From JBBRHH01 sp963788015 (lineage in GTDB: Bacteria > Planctomycetota > Phycisphaerae > Tepidisphaerales > Tepidisphaeraceae): a DNA stretch of 64,000 nucleotides. Below, in pieces: positions 25,663-35,033 of this stretch (its first letter is position 1; each line of letters starts with the position of its first letter). Both the position numbers and the translations under genes were made by a program. Below the pieces are notes generated by a model. That model was not told where the DNA came from. It searched no databases and was given only the letters and a program-made list of their open reading frames with translations. The DNA is taken from the NCBI GenBank assembly GCA_963788015.1, contig CAWBEY010000012.1:682001-746000 (forward strand), given 5' to 3'.

Positions 25663-26133
25663 TCAATCCGCCGCCAATGGAACGCCCGCCCCGCGCAGCA
25701 CCTCGTTGAACGTCGCCTTGGGCGAATCGGATGTCAGAAAACCCGCGACCTGCTCCCCATCGATAAATATGGCTGCTTTGGAACAGTGAAAACAGATCAC
25801 GTACTCCGCTATGTGACCATACCGGATGATACGAATGCCGTGACGCGGCGAAAAGCACTTGCCCGAATGTTCCGACTGCTGAATACCCTTCAGAACTGCT
25901 TCAATGAGCTCCCGCCGAACAGCCGGATCGGTGATCCGAGTTTGTCCAATGACCCTATAGCCTCGATACGAGATTCCATCAGTTGGCTCCAATGACAGCA
26001 GCTCAAACGTCTCGGCATCCGCCAGCGCATCCATCGTGTTGTCCGGCATGGGGCGCGGCCGAAAGGAGACCACCGCGTACGCTGTAGTTGCAGTGGCGAG
26101 AAGGATGATCGGAATTGCAAAGCGTGGCTGCAC
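25663..26133 (-). CDS. Exported hypothetical protein with CF-PRHG and CFHC motifs
   Basis: 156 residues. An N-terminal membrane anchor or signal (FAIPIILLATATTAYAVVSF) is followed by a small domain: LLSLEPTDGISYRGYRVIGQ, DPAVRRELIEAVLKGIQQSE, then GKCFSPRHGIRIIRYGHIAE and YVICFHCSKAAIFIDGE. Cys in KCFSPRHG and Cys-x2-Cys in VICFHCSK could form a metal or disulfide site. I have seen this pattern in unannotated proteins of planctomycetes and others, without known function. It is convergent with the importer operon. Confidence 0.65.
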   Translation of the reverse strand: MQPRFAIPIILLATATTAYAVVSFRPRPMPDNTMDALADAETFELLSLEPTDGISYRGYRVIGQTRITDPAVRRELIEAVLKGIQQSEHSGKCFSPRHGIRIIRYGHIAEYVICFHCSKAAIFIDGEQVAGFLTSDSPKATFNEVLRGAGVPLAAD

Positions 26134-26195
26134 GGAGTCAATGCATCACCATCGCCTCGTATAAACGACGGAAAGATTGATGGTATGATCCGCGC

Positions 26196-26997
26196 ATGCC
26201 AGAAGTCTCCGAAACAACCCAGCCAACGATCTCCTACATCCAAACCGACACCTTCTGCGACCACTGCCATTACAACCTGCACGGCCGGCCCGTCACCCGC
26301 GACGAGCGCCTCGGCATCCTCATCATGCAATGCCCCGAATGCGGGGCATTCCTCCCTGCCGGCCACACCACCACTGCCAGCAAGCCATGGCTCAACCGCC
26401 TGACCACCCTTCTCACCGCCGCTGTGGGCCCTCTTTCTCATCTGGCTCTTCACCATGATCTGCATGGGCATGGGCGTCATCACCTACGGCTACCTTGATG
26501 ACTCTTCCCATTACCTGCGCGAAGGCATCCCCGCGCCCCATTCCAGCATCTATAGCCAAAACGCGTTTAACGGCTCACTGGCCTCTGATTCCGCATCCGT
26601 TCATGCGGAACGTCAGAGGCTCGAAAGTGAATATCAAGCCCTCTGTATCGTTTCACCGCTCCTTGGCCTGTTTGCCGGCGCCGTCATCGTGATCTTTCTC
26701 TGGCACCTTCGTCGCCCCTGGTATTATTTTGCTCTCATTCTCCCAGCCGCCGCCAGCGTCACAGGCTGGCTCATCTGGCGGCTCGAAGCCTCCAACAAAG
26801 GGGCAATCTTAATTCCAAGCCACAAGCCCATGATCAGCTTCATCCTCCTCCAAACCGTCGGGCTTTTAATCTCCCTCTACATCGCCCGCCCGGTGGTGCG
26901 CACCCTCCTCCGATTCCTGCTGCCCCCACCCCTTCTGGCGCACATGGCCTTCCTCTGGCGTGCCGACAACAAAGTGCTCTCTTTCTCCGTGAGATAA
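26196..26997 (+). CDS. Zinc-ribbon membrane protein (one frameshift)
   Basis: About 267 codons. The N-terminus holds a ribbon: TFCDHCHYNLHGRPVTRDER and IMQCPECGAFLPAGH (four Cys). Near 26425 the frame shifts and a helix WALFLIWLFTMICMGMGVIT is restored. Three further membrane segments follow (IVSPLLGLFAGAVIVIFLW, YYFALILPAAASVTGWLIW, FILLQTVGLLISLYIARPV). It belongs to the planctomycete set of membrane proteins with a Cys4 ribbon, here placed at the front. Role unknown. Confidence 0.6.
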
Positions 26998-27179
26998 CTC
27001 ACCTGCAAACTTTGCAGATGCCCCCGCCCCGCCGCCCGCCTCAACTACTTTCCCACCACGCCGACGCCGCCGCAGCGCACATCCCCGTGGACAGTCCCGT
27101 CGCGGCGAACAAAGATAGAGGATGTGACACCGGGCCAAAGGCTGTCGCGCCGTCCGTCTCTTGTCTCTTGTCTCCTGCC
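26998..27179. other. Gap before the histidine kinase gene
   Basis: About 180 bases with no gene. The TCTCTTGTCTCTTGTCTCC tract at 27158-27177 is a short pyrimidine repeat. Confidence 0.3.
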
Positions 27180-28704
27180 ATGACCTTGAAACGTAAATTT
27201 CTCTCCCAGATCCTCCTGCTGCTCTTCAGCCTCCTCTCCCTCGCCGCTGTCGCGCTCCATGGGCTTCTCGATCTCCGCCGTAGCGTGCGCACTTCCCTTT
27301 ACGAATCCGCCGAGCTTCAGCTTATCGAGTCCGCCGGCGGCCATGTCGCGGACGCCCATTCCACCCTTCGCGCCGCCTCCTTCGATCCACGCACCGTTCA
27401 CGGCTCGCTCCGCGCCGCCTCCCTCGATCTGCAGAACTGCCTCTCCATCCAGGCGCAATGGCGCGACCAACCCGGCTGCCGATGAGGGCGCTCATGGCGA
27501 GAAAACGGCCGTCCGGAAAATCCTTGCCCAGGTCCAGCCCCTCGCCCAGCAGGTCAGCGCCACCCCCTTCGACCCCACTGCCCAGCCGGCCGCCCTGGCC
27601 ACCACCGCCAGCCTCTCCAACAACCTCCGCCAGCTTATGGGCGTCTGTCACCAGTACATCAGCGCCGCCCAGAATGACGCCGACCGCAGCGTCCGCCTCA
27701 CGCTTGCTCTCGTCAGCATCATCGGCGGGGCAACCCTTGCCTGCGCCGGCCTGATGAGCCTTTCCCAATATCGCGGCGTCGTCGCTCCTCTGCACCGCAT
27801 GCGCCAGCGCGTCCGCAGCCTGGCCGCCGGCAATTTTGCCGACCGCCTCCCCCTCGAAGGCGATCGCGAGTTCACGGCCCTGGCCGAAGATTTCAACAGC
27901 ATGGCCGGCGAACTTGCCAACTTTTACCAGCGTCTTGAACAAATGGTCGCTACCAAAAGCCGCGAGCTTGTCCGCTCAGAGCGCCTTGCCAGCGTCGGCT
28001 TTCTGGCCGCCGGCGTCGCCCACGAAATCAACAACCCCCTCCACATTATGTCCGGCTACGCCGAGCTCTCCATGAAGCGCCTCAAATCCGGGGCAACCCC
28101 CGAAGTGGTCGGCCAGGTTAACACGGCCCTCAACATCATCCGCGAAGAGGCCTTCCGCTGCCGCGACATCACTGAAAAACTCCTCAGCCTCTCGCGCCAG
28201 GGTGGCACCCGCGAAAACATCTCCCTGGCCAAAATCGCCGGCGAAGTCGCCGAGATGGTCCGCTGCCACAAAGCCTATCGCGACCGCCAGCTTATCCTCT
28301 CCCTCGACCACGACGACGCACTCGAAGTCTGCGCCAACATCCCCGAGCTCAAGCAAGTGCTCCTCAACCTCACCGTCAACGCCCTTGAAGCCGTCGCCCC
28401 CGGCGCTGGCAAGGTGTGCATCGAAGCACGCCGCCTTCCCACAGGCGTTGAGCTTTCCATCATCGACAATGGCCGGGGCATGCCGGCCGAAACACTCCAG
28501 CACGTCTTCGAACCCTTCTTCACCGAAAAGCGCGGCGCGGGCGCTGCGGGCACCGGCCTTGGCCTCTCGATCACCCACGCCATCGTCCGCGATCACGGCG
28601 CCCAGATCTCCGCCCACAGCGACGGCCCCGGCCAGGGCAGCAGGTTCGTCATCCTCTTCAACTCCAGCAAGCCCGCACAGCAGCTTCAGGAGGCCGCCTC
28701 ATGA
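27180..28704 (+). CDS. Membrane sensor histidine kinase (one frameshift)
   Basis: About 508 codons. The first membrane helix is QILLLLFSLLSLAAVALHGL. A sensing loop of about 160 residues contains the frameshift (near 27475). The second helix is ALVSIIGGATLACAGLMSLS, followed by a HAMP domain (VVAPLHRMRQRVRSLAAGNF) and a coiled stretch. The HisKA motif is GVAHEINNPLHIMSGYAELS (phospho-acceptor His), and HATPase boxes are LTVNALEAVAPG (N), DNGRGMPAETL (G1), FEPFFTEKRGAG (F) and GTGLGLSITHAIV (G2). The NtrB/RegB-like 'HEINNPL' type. The stop overlaps the ATG of the response regulator, so the two form a two-component pair. Confidence 0.9.
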
Positions 28705-29354
28705 AACCCAGCCCCATCCCATCCTCCATGTGCCGCCAGGTTCTCATCGTCGAAGACGAGACACGCCTCCGCGACATGCTGCTGGCCAACCTCGTCGAAA
28801 TGGACCTCGACCCTGTTGGCGTCGCCTCGGCCGAAAGCGCCACCAAACTCCTCTCCCGCCAATCCTTCGACATCGCTCTCATCGACCTCAATCTCCCGGG
28901 CGCGGGCGGCCTTTCTCTCTGTGAACACATTCACCGCCAGTTCCCCACCACCCAGATGATCATCCTCACCGGCTTCGGCGATCTCGACGCCGCCCGCAAA
29001 GCCTTCCGCCTCGACGTCGTGGACTTTCTCCAAAAACCGTGCGGCATGGACGAGCTAGAAATGTCCATCACGCGCGCCCGATCCCGCTGCCTCGATCAAA
29101 CCAAAGAATTCGCCGCCCCGATCCCCCTCGACGACGTTCCTCCGCCTCCCGAGGCCGCCTCCCCCGGCGAGGCCGTCCCCCTTGATGAAATGGAGCGCCG
29201 ACACATCCTGGCCGTCCTCACCCGTCACAACGGCAACCGCGAAACCACCGCCGCCGAACTCGAAATCAGCGTACGTAAGCTTTATTACCGTTTGCAACAG
29301 TGGCACCAGCAAGGGCTTCTGCCTGATGAGCTTTCAATCCGTGCCCGGAATTGA
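28701..29354 (+). CDS. Response regulator with Fis-type HTH (RegA/ActR-like)
   Basis: 217 residues. The receiver domain has acidic residues in LIVEDETRL (Asp19), phospho-acceptor Asp62 in IALIDLNLPG, Thr90 in MIILTGFGD and Lys112 in FLQKPCG. After a proline-rich linker (DDVPPPPEAASPGEA) the Fis-type DNA-binding helix-turn-helix is MERRHILAVLTRHNGNRETT and AAELEISVRKLYYRLQQW. There is no AAA+ sigma54 domain. This domain layout is that of RegA/ActR/PrrA. The ATG overlaps the kinase stop (ATGA). Target genes are not evident. Confidence 0.9.
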   Translation: MKPSPIPSSMCRQVLIVEDETRLRDMLLANLVEMDLDPVGVASAESATKLLSRQSFDIALIDLNLPGAGGLSLCEHIHRQFPTTQMIILTGFGDLDAARKAFRLDVVDFLQKPCGMDELEMSITRARSRCLDQTKEFAAPIPLDDVPPPPEAASPGEAVPLDEMERRHILAVLTRHNGNRETTAAELEISVRKLYYRLQQWHQQGLLPDELSIRARN

Positions 29355-29418
29355 CAATCGTGCTTCATGTGCATTGGATGTCGCTCCACACCCCGTAAAT
29401 TGCCGGAGATCGTGCTTC

Positions 29419-30393
29419 ATGATTCGTCTGCGTCGCCCCCGTTGTCCCCGCGCCTTCACGCTTGTCGAGCTCCTCGTCGTCATCGGTATCATCGCTCTTC
29501 TCATCAGCATCCTCCTTCCCGTCATCAACACTGCTCGCGAGCGCGCCAACCGCATCAAGTGCGGCAGCAATCTCGGCCAGATCGGCAAGAGCCTCCTCAT
29601 CTACGCCATCGATGAAAAAAACGTCTTCCCCCGCACCCTTTACAACCCGACCACCGCCACCACCGTCGTCTACACCAACCCCTTCGCCGACGATCCGTTC
29701 GGCCCCGGCCATCCCAATGAAAATGACGTGACGGCCGCCCTCTGGCTCCTGGCCCGTACCCAGAACCTCGACCTGAACCTTTTCATCTGCCCCAGCACCG
29801 ACGACACCAAAGACCAGCTTCAACTCACCGCCTCCGGCGGCGGCGCAACCACGCTGTTGCACCGCGCCAACTTCGCCGACGACACCACCAACTCCTATAG
29901 CTATTACAACCCTTATCCCACCTACCCGGATCTCAAAGTGGGCAAAAAATGGGCTCCCACCCTGCCCGCGAGAATCGCCATCGCGGCCGACAAAAATCCC
30001 GGCCTCACCAGCCCCACCGCCGACCCCGGCGTCACCGCCGCCCCGCCCATCCAAACCCTCGCCAACTCCCAAAACCACCATCAGCAAGGCCAGCAAGTTC
30101 TCTACGCCGACGGCCACGTCGAGTGGCGCCTGACCGTCTACGCCGGCAGTGCCAACGACAACATTTACGTCAGCCCCACCGTCAGCAACAGCGGAAGCAA
30201 CGGCAGCGGCGGAGGCGGCCCAGGCCCCAGCGGCGGCAGCGGTGGTAGTGGTGGAAGTGGAAGCAGCGGCGGAAGCGGAAGCAGCGGTGGAAGCAGTGGG
30301 GGCAGCGGCAACACCAACAACATCACCCCCTCCCTCGACGACTCCTACCTCGTCCCCATCTCCGGCGCAAACAGCGCCACCGTTTATCACTAA
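29419..30393 (+). CDS. Prepilin-type surface protein with Gly/Ser-rich tail
   Basis: About 324 residues. RAFTLVELLVVIGIIALLIS is the type IV prepilin cleavage/methylation motif with Glu at +5. The globular part has RIKCGSNLGQIGKSLLIYAI, LFICPSTDDTKD and the closing block QNHHQQGQQVLYADGHVEWR, the 'H-x9-DG' signature of planctomycete pseudopilin-like proteins. Residues about 255-305 are a Gly/Ser tract (repeated GGSGGS/GSSGGS units), then a short hydrophilic end. It is probably exported and anchored through the pilin helix. The tract could be a flexible spacer. ATG at 29419 is the first before the basic leader (MIRLRRPRCPR). Confidence 0.85.
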   Translation: MIRLRRPRCPRAFTLVELLVVIGIIALLISILLPVINTARERANRIKCGSNLGQIGKSLLIYAIDEKNVFPRTLYNPTTATTVVYTNPFADDPFGPGHPNENDVTAALWLLARTQNLDLNLFICPSTDDTKDQLQLTASGGGATTLLHRANFADDTTNSYSYYNPYPTYPDLKVGKKWAPTLPARIAIAADKNPGLTSPTADPGVTAAPPIQTLANSQNHHQQGQQVLYADGHVEWRLTVYAGSANDNIYVSPTVSNSGSNGSGGGGPGPSGGSGGSGGSGSSGGSGSSGGSSGGSGNTNNITPSLDDSYLVPISGANSATVYH

Positions 30394-30495
30394 CCCGCGC
30401 ACCCTCTGAAGCCCGGCGACCGTTGGCTGCACCGCCCGATTACTTGCGGCACCAGATTTTCGTGGAGAAAAAGCCGGCACTGGGTAACCGTTGTT

Positions 30496-32306
30496 TCATA
30501 GCCGGCTGATGAGCAATTCGCGCTGGAAGATCATTTCTTTGGGCATGTCGCCGGCAAGCTTGAGGAAGAGTTCTTCGTGGCCGAGGATCTCGCTTTTGAC
30601 GTCGTTGTTGTCGATGGTCTGGAGGGCGCGGATGTCGTCCATCTTGATGTTCAGGCCTTCGAGGTCGATGTCTTCGGGGCGTGGCATCCAGCCGAGCGAC
30701 GTTTCCTGGGCATATGCGCGGCCGTGTGCGCGGTCGATGATCCACTTAAGGACGCGCATGTTTTCGCCGTAGCCGGGCCAGAGGAATCGGCCTTGATCGT
30801 CCTTGCGGAACCAGTTGACGTGGAAGATGCGCGGGCAGTCGCGCATTTTGCGGCGCATGCGAACCCAGTGGACCAGGTAATCGCGAATGTTGTAGCCAAT
30901 GAAAGGGAGCATGGCCATTGGATCGCGGCGGACGACGCCGGTTTGACCGGTGGCGGCGGCGGTGGTTTCTGAGCCGAGGGTGGCGCCAGGTAAACGCCGT
31001 GGACCCAGTTGAAGGCCTGGAAGACCAGGGGGACGGTGCGGGTGCGACGGCCGCCGAAGATGATGGCGGAGACGGGGACGCCGTTGGGATCTTTTGCGGC
31101 GGGATCGAGGGCGGGATTGTTTTCCATCGGAGCCGTGAAGCGGCTGTTGGGGTGGGCGGCTTTTCGGCCGGATTCCGGGGTCCAGGGCTGGCCGGTCCAG
31201 TCAATGCATTCCTTGGGAGGCTCGTCAGTCTTGCCTTCCCACCACACGTCGCCGTCAGGCAGGAGCGCCACGTTGGTAAAGAGGGTGTCGTGGGTCATGC
31301 ACTGCATGGCGTTGGGGTTGGTCTGCCAATTGGTGCCGGGGACGACGCCGAAATAGCCATTCTCCGGGTTGATGGCGCGCAGGCGGCAGGTTTCATCATC
31401 GACCCACATCCAGACGATGTCGTCGCCAACGGTGCTGATCTTCCAGCCTTCTTCGCGGTATTTATCCGGTGGGATGAGCATGGCAAAATTGGTTTTGCCG
31501 CAGGCGCTGGGGAAGGCGGCGGCGACGTAGGTTTTTTCTCCGGCGGGGCTGGTCGTTCCCATGAGCAGCATGTGCTCGGCCATCCAGCCCTGCTGCTGGC
31601 CAAGGAAGCTGGCGATGCGGAGGGCGAGGCATTTTTTGCCCAAGAGCGCGTTGCCGCCGTAGCCGGAACCGAAGCTCAGGATGGCGTTGTCGGTGGGGAA
31701 ATGGCAGATATAGCGGCGCTCGGGATTGACGTCGCCGACACTGTGGAAGCAGCGGGTGAAGTCGTCGCGGTCGGCGAGTTGTTTCCAGGCGACGTCACCC
31801 ATGCGCGTCATGATGCCCATGCTGACGGCGACGTAGACGGAGTCGGTGACCTGCACGCCGACCTTGGCCAGAGGAGAGCCGATGGGCCCCATGACGAAAG
31901 GAATGACGTAGAGGGTGCGGCCGCGCATGCAGCCTTCAAAAAGGCCGCGCATGAGGGCATACGCTTTTTTGGGCTCCATCCAATTGTTGGTTGGACCGGC
32001 CATGTCCTCGCCGGGGGTGCAGATAAAAGTGAGGTGTTCGCTGCGGGCAACGTCGTTTGGGTTGCTCCGGTGGAGGTAGCAGTTGGGCAGCTTTTCCTGA
32101 TTGAGGCGGATGAAGACGCCTTCGTCGACGCCGCGTTTCAGGAGACGGTGTTTCTCGGTTTCACTGCCATCGCACCAGTAGATTTGATCGGGTTTGCAGA
32201 GGGTGACGCATTGCTCGACCCATTGGCGGACGTTGTGGTTTACATGGGCGGGGGCATCGCCAGTGGTTTGAGCGACATCGTTGAGTGGGAGGGTTGCGGC
32301 GGACAT
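30496..32306 (-). CDS. pckG: GTP-dependent phosphoenolpyruvate carboxykinase (one frameshift)
   Basis: Converts oxaloacetate and GTP to PEP, CO2 and GDP in the cytoplasm, the entry to gluconeogenesis. About 603 codons, normal for the GTP family. VNHNVRQWVEQCVTLCKPDQ starts the fold. PFVMGPIGSPLAKVGVQVTD and the P-loop FPSACGKTNFAMLIP (reactive Cys269) follow. GDDIVWMWVDDETCRLRAIN is the metal-binding segment. The frame changes near 30985 just after VFQAFNWVHGVYLA. The rest, GSETTAAATGQTGVVRRDPM and FRKDDQGRFLWPGYGENMRV, completes the guanine site. ATG 32306 has AAAGGA seven bases upstream. It lies 45 bases behind an Rrf2 regulator on the same strand. Confidence 0.95.
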
Positions 32307-32351
32307 AAGCATTTCCTTTCGCGTGGCGGACAAAGAGCGTCCCGTCAATCG

Positions 32352-32820
32352 TTAATCGTTGGCCAACTCGTCGGCAGGGCTTTCGTTTGCCTGCATTTTT
32401 TGCCACGCCAGCTTTGCCTTCAAAGATGAGGCCAAGTCGGCGAGGGTCGTGGTGTTTAGATAATCGCTTAGACGCTGGCGGATCGGCTTATACAGGTCGT
32501 GCTGGCGCACGGCATCTTGTCGTTGCAGCGGTCGAAGCCAACGACGCAGCGGTCGAAAACGCGATGTCCCTCCATGACCTGGAGAATCTGCATCAGCGTA
32601 ATGTCATAAGCCGGCCGGGCAAGCGAGAAGCCGCCGCCACGGCCCTTGCGCCGTGCAGGATGTCGCCGCGGACGAGCTTCTGGAAAATCTTTGCAAGGAA
32701 GTCGCGCGGTAGTTGGGTGCCGGAGACCAGATCGTCGAGCATGATGCAGCCGGAGGGACTGCGGGAAGCCAGCTCGCTGAGGCCTCGGATCGCATATTCG
32801 GTTGAGCCACTGAAGATCAT
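32352..32820 (-). CDS. Rrf2-family regulator with Fe-S-type cysteines (two frameshifts)
   Basis: About 156 codons. MIFSGSTEYAIRGLSELASR and QLPRDFLAKIFQKLVRGDIL are the winged helix-turn-helix of the Rrf2 family. After a shift near 32650 comes KGRGGGFSLARPAYDITLMQ, the conserved wing. DRCVVGFDRCNDKMPC supplies three Cys with the C-x6-C-x5-C spacing of [2Fe-2S]-binding members such as IscR or NsrR-like proteins. A second shift near 32515 leads to the end HDLYKPIRQRLSDYLNTTTL ... ADELAND with TAA 32352-32354. It is placed 45 bases before pckG, so it probably controls PEP carboxykinase in response to redox or Fe-S status. That link is an inference from position. Confidence 0.85.
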
Positions 32821-32890
32821 TGTTGTTCCGGTATGAGGATCGTACTATCCTTTTATACTATTGTCTGCTGCGAAACTTTTATCGTTTCGA

Positions 32891-33429
32891 TCAGGGAAAA
32901 ATTTGTGCGAGCGTGGCATAAACGCCGCCCGGGTCGGTCAGTTGTTGCACCGAATGCCCTTCGAGTTCAACGGGCTCAAGGGCGGCCCACATTTCCCGCC
33001 CGGCGAAGATAACGGCGCCGAACATGACGGCCAGGCGCAGAAGAACAGAAGAAGAGCAGCGTAGGCGGCGGCTGGAACGACGACGCTGAGGGCGAGGGAA
33101 GCTGAACAGAGAATCAAGAACCCCACTGCGCCCAGGAGGCAGACCAGGGCCAGGCGCACGAGGCGTGCGCGCTTGCCAATATGGAGCACCTGGGTTTCAA
33201 GCACGTCGATAAGGGCTTGCCGGCGTGCGGCCGCTCCTTCGTCGTGCTCGTCCAACAGCTTGTCGAGTTCGTCCTGCTGGCTGAGGCGTTCGCGATGGAA
33301 CGCCCGGAGGCGCGAGACGATGACGGCCAGGCGATTGGCCAGAGCCAGCGAAAGCAGTGCGCAGGCGGAAATAATCACGGCCGGCACGACCGCCACGGAG
33401 ATCATCTTTGACAGGTCTTCAACTCGCAT
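32891..33429 (-). CDS. DUF2721 membrane protein (one frameshift)
   Basis: About 180 codons. VVPAVIISACALLSLALANR followed by LAVIVSRLRAFHRE is the DUF2721 signature (N-terminal helix, then 'NR-x5-R-x-R'). A cytoplasmic coiled-coil loop has QQDELDKLLDEHDEG, followed by two more helices (LVRLALVCLLGAVGFLIL, ALSVVVPAAAYAALLLF). A shift near 33045 restores LAVMFGAVIFAGREMWAALE and the true end, LTDPGGVYATLAQIFP with TGA 32891-32893. An integral inner-membrane protein of unknown function. The gene starts 40 bases after the PPDK-regulator gene stop. Confidence 0.75.
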
Positions 33430-33468
33430 GCCTCACATCGCTTTCCGCCCTTTGCGGGGCTATCGTGG

Positions 33469-34371
33469 CTAACGGGCGCCGGTCCCATGGAAGAGGCCAA
33501 GAATCTGCAGGATGCGCGCGGCGGTTTCCTCAATGGCCTGATCGGTGACGTCGATGGTAGGCCAGCCCTGGCTGGCAAAGAGGCGCTTGCTCCAGATGAG
33601 TTCGCGCTGAACCTGATTGATATCGTCGTAGGAACCGGGCGCCATTTGCCATGCCGATTGACGGCGGGAGCGAATGTCGGCCAGACGGACGGGATCGATG
33701 AGAAGACCAGCCACCTTGCCGGATGGAATTTGCAGAAGCTGCGGGGGGGGAACGATACCATGGACGAGCGAGACATTGGCGACGCGATAGCCTTGCTGGG
33801 AGAGGTAGACACTGGTGGGGGTCTTGGAAGTGCGCGAGACGCCGGCAAGGACGATGTCGGCCTCGTGGATGGTTGTCAGGCCGCAGCCATCGTCATGTTC
33901 GAGCGTGAACTCAAGAGCCGTGAGCCGCCGCTGATAGTCCTCATCCATATGATGGAGGTGCTGGAGATTGGGTGAAGCTTTTGTCCCGGAGGATTCTTCG
34001 AGAAATTCGACAAATCCGCCGGTCAGGTCGCGGCATGGCAACGACAACTTCCGAGCCAACTCCGCTACCTGGTTTTTCAGGGGCGGGTTGATCATGGCAT
34101 GGAGAACGATTCCCGGCTCGGCCTGGATGCGCGTAAATTCGCGCTCCACCCGCTCATGGGTAGAGAGGAATGGGCGGCGCTGCAGGGAGAAGGTGGCGGG
34201 GGCAAACTGCGTGACAAAGGCCGAAACCATGTGATTGGCAAGGTTGCCGGTGGAATCGGATAAGAGGTGCAGCACGCGAAACCCGGAGGCGGCCTCGCCC
34301 CTGGGTGAAACTCGCTTGCGGATAGGTTTTGGACTGGGTTTGGTTTTCACGTGCTTACCCATTAGTCGCAT
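33469..34371 (-). CDS. ppsR: Bifunctional kinase-pyrophosphorylase regulating PPDK/PEP synthase (DUF299)
   Basis: 301 residues. It phosphorylates and dephosphorylates a threonine of pyruvate phosphate dikinase or PEP synthase, using ADP/ATP for inactivation and phosphate for reactivation. GFRVLHLLSDSTGNLANHMV is the conserved start. The P-loop-like ADIVLAGVSRTSKTPTSVYL has Lys183 at the nucleotide site, and YRVANVSLVHGIVPPPQL and IDPVRLADIRSRR are later family blocks. The start at 34371 is chosen over the longer frame because only a basic leader (KHVKTKPSPKPIRKR) precedes the domain. Near pckG and a PEP-related regulator, it fits a control point of PEP metabolism. Confidence 0.9.
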   Translation of the reverse strand: MRLMGKHVKTKPSPKPIRKRVSPRGEAASGFRVLHLLSDSTGNLANHMVSAFVTQFAPATFSLQRRPFLSTHERVEREFTRIQAEPGIVLHAMINPPLKNQVAELARKLSLPCRDLTGGFVEFLEESSGTKASPNLQHLHHMDEDYQRRLTALEFTLEHDDGCGLTTIHEADIVLAGVSRTSKTPTSVYLSQQGYRVANVSLVHGIVPPPQLLQIPSGKVAGLLIDPVRLADIRSRRQSAWQMAPGSYDDINQVQRELIWSKRLFASQGWPTIDVTDQAIEETAARILQILGLFHGTGAR

Positions 34372-34630
34372 GTTAATCGGACCTGCTCGCTTAATAGGAC
34401 AACTATATCCGATTATCGGCTGGCAAGTCCATAGTGCGTTGGTGAAAACCATTGAGGAGGAAGGCAGGCGCATCGGACGGCGGTTGTGCCTGGCCGCACG
34501 CCAATGGCTCACAAGTGTTGACAAATGCACAGAAGGCCACGGCACTGCGTTTGTTTGACGACGCCCGACCGTTCACCGCGCCTGCCGGCGTTCGGCGGTG
34601 TGGTATGTCCCGCGGTCAAGGAGAGACGCT

Positions 34631-34891
34631 ATGACAACGATGTCTGAAAGAATCCAGCACACGGAGGGCGGGCTTGCCCGGCCTATTGAAAAGTACACGG
34701 CCAAGCTGCCGTCCGATACGTTTCTTTGGGCGGCGGTCGGGTCCATCGCGGGATCCGCGATCCTGCGAATGATGGGCCGGAAACATGATGCGCTGTTCGT
34801 GGGCGAGTGGGCGCCGACGTTCCTGATCCTGGGCTTGTATAACAAGCTGGTGAAGGTGGCCGGCCACGACCGGGAAGACAACGAGCTTTGA
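34631..34891 (+). CDS. Small membrane protein, unknown function
   Basis: 86 residues. ATG 34631 follows AAGGAGAG by about seven bases. SDTFLWAAVGSIAGSAILRM and FVGEWAPTFLILGLYNKLVK are two membrane segments in a hairpin, with polar ends (ERIQHTEGGLARPIEKYTAK; GHDREDNEL). It is followed at once by a strong terminator, so it is a one-gene unit. I recall similar short proteins in planctomycetes and acidobacteria, without a known role. Confidence 0.65.
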   Translation: MTTMSERIQHTEGGLARPIEKYTAKLPSDTFLWAAVGSIAGSAILRMMGRKHDALFVGEWAPTFLILGLYNKLVKVAGHDREDNEL

Positions 34892-34908
34892 AAGACGATG
34901 CAGCTCGC

Positions 34909-34940
34909 AAATCCGTCGGCTTTCCACCGGCGGATTTTTT
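34909..34940 (+). terminator. Rho-independent terminator
   Basis: AAATCCGTCGG pairs with CCGGCGGATTT (11-bp stem with one T-G pair, 7-base loop), ending in a run of six T. It lies 18 bases after the stop of the small membrane protein. Confidence 0.85.
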
Positions 34941-35033
34941 ATGCGCCTGCGTGGTCTTCGCTGGACATTGTGTCGGCGGAGTCAGCATGTTTGACCTTTT
35001 GTCGCTACAATGCCTCACAATGGAGGAAGCTGA

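Noticed and set aside
29365..30480. A 371-codon minus-strand frame rich in Gly/Ala/Val
   Set aside because: Antisense to the pseudopilin gene. The low complexity mirrors its Gly/Ser tract.
30918..32429. A 503-codon plus-strand frame
   Set aside because: It is the antisense shadow of pckG and rrf2. Composition is Gly/Ala/Asp-rich without domain motifs.
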